From assembly GCA_916610825.1 (NCBI GenBank), contig OU744446.1, positions 39,887,636-39,951,635 on the forward strand: 64,000 nt of DNA, given 5' to 3'. This document shows positions 55,987 through 64,000 of the stretch, piece after piece. The DNA is from Haliclystus octoradiatus. Lineage: Eukaryota; Cnidaria; Staurozoa; Stauromedusae; Haliclystidae. Below the pieces are notes generated by a model, which searched no databases, was not told the origin of the DNA, and was given only the letters and a program-made list of their open reading frames with translations. Position numbers and translations under genes: made by a program. Numbering within the stretch: position 1 is the first letter of the stretch; each line of letters opens with the position of its first letter.

Positions 55987-56769
55987 ATAGCTCCGCTACG
56001 CTCGGACTCAAGATGAATGATATAATAATCAAAATAAACAAATTGAAATCAAATTCAATAGAATATCAAATCAATCAAATCATTATGCAAAGAAAAATCA
56101 AATCAAATCAACTTCAAATAAAATAAACAATCAAATAAAATAAAGTAAGTTAAAACAAAAAAATCAAAGCAAAAAAAATTAATCAAACCAATATAGTAAT
56201 TATTGTATAAGTTAGATTAATAAAATACATAAAAAACATTTGAGATAGATATTAAGAATGGAATAATAAGATAAAAGTTGAAAGAGTAAAAAGAAAGTAG
56301 AGTAAATCTATCAGAAAAAAAAAATATTCAAGTAATAAATCAAATAAAAATGGGAAAAAATGATATTGCAGATCGTTAGAATTGAACCCCAACCCCATGC
56401 GCAGGATACAGACGCTCCACCCCTAGACCAAACCAAGATTATAGATTATAATTTTCACTACTTATAATACAGGTGTGAGTTGTAAATGACGTGCGAAGTT
56501 GCAAGTTGATGTCGCAGCAGAATTAAAACATTTTAATAAACAACTTTAAAGAATGTAAACAACAAATAACCATTCAAACTATTACCAGAAGAATATCTAT
56601 TCCATACTAATTATACTAGGGGCCTAGCTCAATTTTATGACGTACAGTAAATGATGTGAAATTTTCCTTTCGGAGTATCGCCTTGTTATTGTCACACAAA
56701 AACTAATCCAGGAGTATTAGAAAACATTTCATTTAATAATGCAATTGTAATCTCGCTAAGCTGCGAGTA
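55987..56769. repeat. Repeat with CTCCGCTACGCTCGGA end, long copy with tRNA-like core
   Basis: Same ends as 34850-35247. The 5' half is A-rich with AATCAAAT words. The centre holds a tRNA-like segment on the minus strand (56360-56440). Ends carry short self-complementary words (TCCG-x5-CTCGGA and TCGC-x6-GCGA). Confidence 0.72.
56360..56440 (-). repeat. tRNA-like segment (SINE head)
   Basis: On the minus strand, TGGTCTAGGGGTGG resembles an RNA polymerase III A box and GGTTCAATTCT a B box (consensus GGTTCRANTCC) with suitable spacing. An acceptor stem is not evident, so it is not called a tRNA gene. Confidence 0.5.
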
Positions 56770-57284
56770 CAACAACATGGCCGCCATCAGAAAATGTTAG
56801 TAAAAAGTCAGGTGGCTGACTTCCGATTAATTTTTGGACCATTTTCATTGCGAGTTTTTCACTGACAGAATGACATAAATGAGGAAATGGTCTTATTTGG
56901 AGCTAGGATTTGTCATCAAATGTGCCAAGAATGTAATCTGTAACGTTACACAGCTTCTATGCATTCTATGCAATGTCAGGGAATAAATCTATCACAATAA
57001 TGACACTTACAAATTTGCATGACACGATCTCACTAAGTGGCTCTGAGTATGTGTCATAACATTATTAAAATGTTGTGATGTGCTTACCAAATAAAAATGA
57101 TTTCTTAGAATTCGAATTGCGGACTCAACTAAATTTAAAAAGGCCGGTTTAAAAGTTTAAATATAAACTAGAGGCTTAGATTAAAAAACATAGAAAACCT
57201 GTTTTTTTTTATCTCGTTGAATGAAACTTAGGTCGACCTAGAACGCTATAATAGTAGGTTACATAGAGTTAAATACCCTTTAAA
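56770..57284. other. Unassigned sequence
   Basis: No gene or repeat recognised. Confidence 0.4.
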
Positions 57285-58200
57285 GTGGAAATAAACCCCC
57301 AGACTATCTTTACATGTGTAGTATAGAACCCAACGTGAAAAATTCAAAGGCATAAATTTTTTTTTGATCTGGAAATTATTTCAAAAGTCTCGGGCTGACA
57401 TTTTCAATTTACAAAAATCTTCAGCGAAATTTGTGTCAAAACACAACTTTGAATGCATTTTTCACCAAGAAATCATTTCCAGATCGATTCAAAATTTATG
57501 CCATTGTTTTATCACGCCAGGTTCTACTACATGTGTAAAGATAGTCGTGGGGTTTATTCCCACTTCAAGCAAAACTTACTAAATCACATGGCGTCTCACA
57601 ATGTCAAATAATAAAGATAAGCAATAGGCCTACAGTAAATTAATAGTTTTGTTTAGTGTATTTTATTGATAATGTACTTCCGATCTTCTCTGTTAATGCA
57701 GATTGAGTTTGCTTCTTTTAGGTCAGATAGACCTACTGAGTGCAAATCTTCAATTAGATGCTGTTGAAATGTTCGTCAGAGGGCAAGTGGAAATTATTTC
57801 AAAAGTCTCGGGGTGACATTTTCAAGTTACAAAAATCTTCAGCGAAATTTGCGTCAAAACACAACCTTGAAGGCATTTTTCACCAAGAAATCATTTCCAG
57901 ATCGATTCAAAATTTATGCCATTGTTTTTTCACGCCGGGTTCTACTACATGTGTAAAGATAGTCGTTGGGTTTATTCCCACTTTAAGCAAAACTTACTAA
58001 ATCACATGGCGTCTCACAATGTCAAATAATAAAGATAAGCAATACAGTAAATTAATAGTTTTGTTTAGTGTATTTTATTGATAATGTACTTCCGATCTTC
58101 TCTGTTCATGCAGATTGAGTTTGCTTCTTTTATGTCAGATAAACCTATTGAGTGCAAATCTTCAATTAGATGCTGTTGAAATGTTCGTCAGAGGGCAAGT
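57285..58200. repeat. Two-copy tandem repeat (about 416-bp unit) with an inverted half-copy
   Basis: Units 57370-57787 and 57788-58200 are direct repeats of high identity. Each encodes the same roughly 70-codon frame (SIQNLCHCF-TPGSTTCVKIVVGF), giving an impression of tandem genes. Immediately before them, 57285-57362 is an inverted copy of 57487-57565. No known domain. The frame is probably not a gene. Confidence 0.82.
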
Positions 58201-59119
58201 ATTATTGTCAAGGGCACCGATTGTTCGTTAAACCTTCGTTTCTGGTAACAACAACTGCTCGGATTGATTGTTAGCGCTTATATTTATACAGCTTTAGTTG
58301 ATAGCTAAGCTTCTGTGATTAATGTATATGTCCAGGGCCCAATATCTGAATACCCCCTTAGTCAACCATAATTAGTAAATTTGAAGGGTTGCTTCTTACT
58401 TATCAAAACTGGTTTCATTTTCATGAAATCATTTTAATTTTTATTCATGATACATGTCCAGGTATGGCATTCAGTGATAACTAGTCATTGGCATGCCTCG
58501 CTCTCATTTGAAATCTCTATTTTAAAAAACCTTAAAAATATCCCCATATCAACTTGAATGGCTGTATCTGAATACCATCAAAGATGTATTAGCATGAAAT
58601 CTTTCCAATTATATCCGATATACATATAATAACTATATATATAGTGATATCAAGCAAGGCCAAAACAGTGTGGGGGTGTAGGAGGTGTGACAACCCCCAA
58701 CTTTTGATTTCGGAAGTTCGTCGAGTAAAACAGGTCCGATTCCGAGCCATAATTTTCTGTATTTTGTTTGAAAAACAGCTTCTTGCTTGCTAGAATCGTG
58801 AAAACATATAGCCCTGCCATAAATTTTTAATGGCATTTGGCTGCCAACAGAAATCCATTGACTCTAATACGTTACAAGTAAAGCCTTTATTCCTTTATAA
58901 ACTCAATCAATCACCGTCACAAAGACAATAATTTTCGCGAAATTAACACAAAAATCAAATGGCAAGGACATGGAGTCAAATAATGAAAATCGTAGTAAAA
59001 TTAGTCAACACTGTTCATCTTGTCGGTATATAGAAACCAAAAAAATTCTATCCGGCTTTTTGGATCGTGATAACGATAACTATTCGTCCGTCGGTTCGTA
59101 CAGTTCTGCTGATTGTGAT
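58201..59119. other. Unassigned sequence
   Basis: Contains the upstream part of the plus-strand frame that begins at 58970; otherwise nothing recognised. Confidence 0.4.
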
Positions 59120-59497
59120 AGTGACGGCGAATCATTTAACTATTGTGACATACTACTTTGTGGAATTAAGGAAGAAGTATGCAAAAGGCTAGATACCTGC
59201 TTCTGCAGATGCATACGAATCTCTGCTGGTCTCAAAAGAAGCACGTCAAAAGTAATCTGCTTCCACATAATCGGCCTGGAAGCTCCATCTCTCCGACAGA
59301 GCTACTACTTATCAGCCTTAAAACTTTGCCGGGATGTTAAAAATGGACGAAAGCCAAATTACATCAAAGAACTTTTTACGCTAGTAAAATCAAAAACAAG
59401 AGCAGGAAAAGGAGGAGATTTCTACATACCATCTTACAGTTCACAACTTGGCAAACTTTCAATTAAGAGAATTTGTTCAATCATTTTAAATAAATAA
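58970..59497 (+). pseudogene. ORF with LINE RT C-terminal domain
   Basis: The 175-codon frame is uninterrupted. From about residue 57 it reads as the C-terminal part of a CR1/L2-like RT: NYCDILLCG, KRLDTCFCRCIRISAGL, GLEAPSLRQSYYL, PNYIKELF, TRAGKGGDFYIPSY and GKLSIKR. The first 55 residues are acidic and serine-rich and not LINE-like to me, so the reading frame may join unrelated sequence to a truncated LINE. An AATAAA overlaps the end (59489). A domesticated fusion is possible but unproven. Confidence 0.6.
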
Positions 59498-59677
59498 ACA
59501 TGATGATGAAACAATGTTACAACATGCAATATCAGATAAATCAGATATACCTTTATTGCGGTTGAAAATATGCTATCGCTTAGTATGCTTTGATTTATTC
59601 ACATAAATGATTTGAATTTTACAATGTAACTATCGTCTTTTATGCCTATTCATCCGTTTTTGTATGTATTTGACTCT

Positions 59678-60044
59678 AAAAAGTAATGTGGACGGTGTCG
59701 CCCTACGGAAGGGACCCGTACCACTCCTCTATTTCTAGAAGAGTGGCTCTTTTTGCTAAGAGCAATGATGTTTAAACGCTCCTCAGATCTCAGCCGCGAC
59801 ACTGCAGATCAATTTCAACAGATTTCATGGCAGATAGGCCTTGATTGTCAATGCGTAACGATGCGCCGCAGCTACTCACAATGCAATTCCTTCTGAACCA
59901 TTCCATCCGCCATCCTTAGATGGTTTCATTTGATGTTTCAGATAAAGTCAAGGCTGAGTTGACCTGAGGGGGATTTGAACCACAGTCGATCAGATATGAT
60001 ACGATCTGAAGTTCGGTTGCTCTGCCAACTGAGCTAATCACCAA
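59678..60044 (-). mobile_element. tRNA-derived SINE with 11-bp target duplication
   Basis: On the minus strand the head has TTAGCTCAGTTGGCAGAGC (A box) and GGTTCAAATCC (B box), about 85 bp of tRNA-like sequence, then a 280-bp unrelated body. TATTTGACTCT flanks both ends (59667-59677 and 60045-60055). The tail is short (ACTTTTT). Such elements are transcribed by RNA polymerase III and moved by LINE enzymes. Confidence 0.82.
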
Positions 60045-60055
60045 TATTTGACTCT

Positions 60056-60540
60056 GGGCCGGTCAGAATCATTATTTAGATTTCTTTACTGTGCTATATA
60101 ATGTATTGAAATACTGCCATTGAACAGAAACTGATTTACTGAATACTTTTTTCATAAAGAATTAAAGGCATAATAATAGGATAGTTCTATTCTGCATTTA
60201 TAGATGCATAGATTTTAGGACAGTAGATAGCTATATTTTTGCGGTGGTAAAGTATACTATAAAGCTTTGATGCACTGTGATAAAAGGAATTGTATATTAA
60301 ATCGATAACTGAAGTTGACTTAATAATAGATAATAATGAGCAAAATAATGAATGCAACATATTAATAAGCGAAGACTGTAGCATAGAATTTATATAGAAA
60401 CTCCGTATTTACTTGATTGTGTGAGAAATCGTGTGCACCATCAAAACCACTTGAGACGGAAAAAGTACATCAAAGAAGTATCCCCTTTGATCAGTACCGC
60501 TTTCCTAACCATATATTCTAGTGACTATGGTCTATGGTAT
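60056..60540. other. Unassigned sequence
   Basis: Nothing recognised. Confidence 0.4.
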
Positions 60541-61170
60541 TTTACTGATCCAATGTGACTCCGTGTCTAGATAATAGACATGAGAATTTTCAGACTTTTA
60601 GCGGATTTCAGATTTCAGATTTTTATTTTCACCGTTTTGAACTCTTGTTATCGCATTTTTCCCATTGAAATTCATTACAATGATCTAGATATCCTAAATT
60701 TCAGACTATTTTCTAAATTTGAATTCTCATGTCTGAGTTAACAAGCCTCCAAATGTCGTTGGTCACTTTACACAGTGAAGCGGTCCGTTTAAACAGTGAA
60801 TTTAGCGATTATTTGATTATTTTTTCGAATCCTTGGTCGTTGACTCTCAAACTCTCCACAAAGCTACCTAGGAATGCCACAAATAAGGTATCAAAAAGTG
60901 AATGCATATGGGTAACATGCTAATTGGAAATGACCGGGATAATTTTCAAAAATGGGAAATATCAATGGAACAAGGCTGTTACTTGAGTATTTATCGAACA
61001 AAAATAGGTTGATTAATTGCTGTTGTGTATGTCTATAATGTTTTACTGATCTAATGTTACTATGGGTCTAGTTAACTAGCCTTCGAATGTCGGTGGTCAC
61101 TTTACACAGTGAAGCGATCCTTTAACCTGTAAATTTAGCAATTATTGGATTATTTTTTCAAATCATTGGC
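60541..61170. repeat. Direct repeat pair, one copy with a small insert
   Basis: 60541-60575 plus 60735-60840 matches 61040-61170 (TCACTTTACACAGTGAAGCG core). The first copy holds an extra segment (60572-60736) with inverted ends AGACATGAGAATT / AATTCTCATGTCT, absent from the second copy: a small TIR insert of about 165 bp. Confidence 0.72.
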
Positions 61171-61628
61171 CGTAGACCTGTGAGTGTTTTGTAATAGTTT
61201 AAACCAAAGGTTTTAAGCTTTTGAGATCAATCCTATTTTTAATGTGGCTAAATCAAAGATTTAAGTGAAGTTAAAATGATGTATGATGTGCTACTGTTAG
61301 GCTATCTAGGACCTGTTTAATAGTAGCGGAAGAGAACAAGATGCAATGATAAAACCGCAGCAGGCTAGCGGATCAACTACTGAAGCAATACGAGTCGGTG
61401 AGTGTAACAGTACCCCTTTGTATGTGTGCGCATGTCCCAAAGGGCTGGGTGTGTCAATCACTCTTGCCATCGTGACCTAGCCTGCTAGTTACTTTCGAGA
61501 AGCTCTTGATTTTTCTTGTTTTAAAACATTATTCATCATTATTTAAACATTATCTATCATTCGTTGTTGGTGGATTATACTGGATCGATATCTACTGTAT
61601 TAAAACGTCAATAAAGTATTACATAACT
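61171..61628. other. Non-coding leader of DIRS-like element (probable)
   Basis: The inverted words GCAGGCTAGC (61361) and CTAGCCTGCTAG (61480) flank a 110-bp stretch, which may belong to the element terminus. Not certain. Confidence 0.35.
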
Positions 61629-62730
61629 ATGCCTGCCCAGCGAAAGTTGAGAAACTCTTGTGACGCCGCTTCGGCGTTGCAGTCGCCCGCAACCGTCGTT
61701 GTACCAGAAGGTGGGACTACGTTACTTTCTGCGCAAGATCGACAATCTATCGTCAAAGAAGTGGCACAAGAAGTGGTCCAATCTCTCCAGAGTATTCTGG
61801 CCCCTCATGCCTCGCCGACAGCTACAGCGGTTCAACAACCAGAAGGTATGTCTGAATGTCAAGCGGTACCGGGTTTTGTGGACACGTTTACTATGCCAGT
61901 CTCAGCTACCGATGCTGCTTCCGCAGTGAGTTCTTCTCTGTCCTGCAATCCCCCTTTATCGATGCCATCAACTAATTTGTCCCCTCACATTCAAACTCAA
62001 ACTGCCGTTGCCCCCCAGAGCACTCCTGTCCTTCACCAGCCGTTTATTTTAGGGCCCGGCTGTTCGCCAGTGCCGGTTAAGCTGGTAACTCAGATAGTGA
62101 CTGGGAAATTCATGGATATCGGTGAGCTCTTACCTTCAGAACTAACGGAGAGCGAGCCGGAGGCCCAAGTCATGCTCAATGGCATGCTTGTTCTGACCAC
62201 TACCCGAAAGAGATCACGGCGAGCAACGAATGACATATTGTCATGGGTTGAAGCATTCGGGATATACATGATGATTGTCACTACTTATTGGCCGCCAACG
62301 CTGGCGGGATTTATCCCTTTACTTCTAATAATTAGAACATTCCGCCAGTTCTCTGGCCACTGTACATTATGATAGGGCATTTCGAGAATATGCGGCTGCA
62401 ACACAACTCACAGACTGGTCGTTGTTGAATACTCAATTATATAGTTTTCATACGGCGGGGTCAGCTGCACGTTCCGCTAGTGTGGCAGCGCCCCAAGCTC
62501 TTGGACTCAACAGCAGCGAAACACACAGCCTGTACGGGACTCTCGTATCTGCCGGTCGTGGAACGATGGTCAATGTGCGTACAAAGAAGGTTTGTGTCGC
62601 AATGTACATAAATGCTCCAACTGCAATTTTAACCACCCATTTGTCAACTGCCTCCGTAAGGGCGGGCCATCGACCAACTACAACAACCGCAATGCCAATA
62701 CAAAGACTCAAAATAATACACAACATAATT
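61629..62730 (+). pseudogene. gag: DIRS/Ngaro-like retrotransposon gag
   Basis: From ATG 61629 the frame has a charged start (MPAQRKLRNS), a coiled segment (DRQSIVKEVAQEVVQSLQSIL), a Ser/Pro-rich linker, and the conserved block KLVTQIVTGKFMDIGELLP ... RKRSRRATNDILSWVEAFG. After a frameshift near 62335 another frame gives HYDRAFREYAAA-x8-W and LYSFHT, then in a third frame a finger C-x2-WN-x3-C with CRNVHKCSNCNFNHPFVNC (62540-62680). This order is typical of gag in tyrosine-recombinase retrotransposons. No RT, methylase or recombinase is seen before the window ends. Confidence 0.72.
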
Positions 62731-64000
62731 AATCCAATTAGCAAAGTAACATAAGGACATTCTATGTGATTCAATCTGTCAGGATTGTTGCAAGTCACAA
62801 GGAATGCAACAACAATAAAAATAGTTTTTATATCCTTTTGTTATCTTCTAACAACAATAATAATTCAAAGATTGTACAATGTTCTAATCTACTTTTAATC
62901 TATCTAAACTTTTATCTACTTAAATCTTACACCAAATTTTGTAAACCAAAGGTTCAGTTATCTACACTGCTCTGTTGCTACTATCAATTGTTCACAATAT
63001 TGACATTTGATTTAATTGTTTTTTTCTCTTGTCGTCTTTTCATTCTGTGGTCGAAATTGTGTCCAACAATTATACAATTTCCTAAACGATAAGTCAATAG
63101 GTCAGATTCAGGAGCCGTGTAACATTATACTCTTATATGCTCAGACCTGACTAAGTCGACTAACGGATATATCAGGTCCACTAACTTCAGCATATAACAT
63201 TCATTCATATAAGTATGCAATTCCTTTCAACCATAGACTTACAGCGATTCTTTCGAAACCTTAAGGTCTTTAGGCGCAAGGAAAAAAAAATAATAATATA
63301 AGGATCAGAAAAAATATAACCTTTCCCAGAGGCTCTGTCTAGGGGCCTTCCAGGCTAGATCGGGTGCTGTCAGTGTTTGTGTTCAGTTTTGATTGTAACA
63401 CGAGTCGCGGCAGGGACACGTAACAGAGAAACCACAATACACAAGAAGGGAACGAAGCAGAAAAACAATAGAGCAAGTTACATGTGCTGCGGTGCAAAAA
63501 AAAATACCACCATTCAATTAGAATTTACTACTGATCGCGACTTGCATCATTTACTTCTCTCAAAACATTGAATCAAGATTTGAATCATTGAAACATTGAA
63601 TCAATCATTGAGAAAGGATTTGATTGGATTCATTTATAGTCAGATTTCTGTCATAATATTTCCAGAGGAAATCAGTCTTTCGATCGTAAACAAGGCGTTA
63701 TTCGTTGATTCATAACGAAAAACAAACACTAAATGAACGATCAAGTCAGGTCGGAGGAAATCATAATTTTTCTGTTAAAATTGAAAACAGCGAAAAATAA
63801 GAACAATTCATTGTTCTAGTCTGAAAAATCGGTGGGATTTCTCCTTCAGACGTATGGCGTGTAAAAATATTCCCAAGCAATGACAAGGGAAACTGATTAA
63901 ATTATGAAATATTTCTTTTAAAAGAGAAGAGAAAAAATACATCATATTACAGCCGGTTTCAGCCTTTATTTAATAAAAAAACAAAAAACAGAGCTACTTT
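62731..64000. other. Unassigned sequence to window end
   Basis: No pol of the DIRS-like element is visible. Only short frames and AT-rich sequence. Confidence 0.45.

Noticed and set aside
57364..58000. Two tandem paralogous genes
   Set aside because: The frames are parts of a 416-bp tandem repeat with an inverted copy; no splice or domain evidence.
59950..60046. A tRNA gene on the minus strand
   Set aside because: A and B boxes are good but no acceptor stem forms, and an 11-bp duplication around a 367-bp unit shows it is a SINE head.
62448..62798. Minus-strand 116-codon hydrophobic frame as a membrane protein
   Set aside because: It is the complement of the DIRS-like gag region, which has the recognisable motifs on the plus strand.

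Overview
This is an AT-rich animal genome window with clear metazoan splice signals. It carries many classes of eukaryotic transposon: Gypsy/CsRn1, other Gypsy elements, CR1/L2- and RTE-like LINEs, a Penelope-like fragment, a DIRS-like gag, a Polinton-type DNA polymerase B, TIR elements and a tRNA-derived SINE. The mix suggests an aquatic invertebrate, and an ascidian-like chordate would fit, but the sequence alone does not fix the species. There is no prokaryotic signal.

Left part, 1-19,600, is almost entirely mobile DNA. It holds a 2.5 kb foldback element (537-3056), a TTA-flanked TIR element split by a minus-strand LINE (3762-6679), a solo LTR with 4-bp target duplication (7564-7812), and a LINE 3' end hit by a tiny hairpin element (9106-9650). 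It also holds a complete, apparently intact Gypsy of the CsRn1 type with identical LTRs (9707-14686), followed by decayed Gypsy, Penelope-like and LINE pieces (15430-18480).

Middle part, 19,699-42,744, is one host gene on the plus strand that I assembled by eye from eight exons. Every splice phase agrees, giving about 402 codons: three fibronectin-III/cytokine-receptor-like domains, one transmembrane helix, and a short cytoplasmic tail with two tyrosine motifs. The first exon or exons are missing; a candidate signal-peptide exon lies at 18,715. Its introns are packed with two LINEs, an inverted repeat, a 200-bp palindrome, a Polinton-like polB remnant, and Gypsy fragments interrupted by other repeats. 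One 3.8 kb intron is almost pure (ATT)n and contains a 500-N assembly gap.

Right part, 42,745-64,000, has one small TATA-driven multi-exon transcription unit (44,241-46,110), which may encode a short secreted peptide and has tandemly similar 3' exons. The rest is repeats: TIR elements, a second foldback pair with two nested insertions, a repeat with a tRNA-like core, a tandem/inverted 416-bp repeat, LINE ends, a SINE with an 11-bp target duplication, and a DIRS-like gag near the right edge.

Two repeats (27,125 and 53,826, the latter on the minus strand) share a CTGANGA-stem-GAAAC motif resembling a hammerhead ribozyme core. With the transposon-riddled receptor gene and the small TATA gene, these are the points most worth following.
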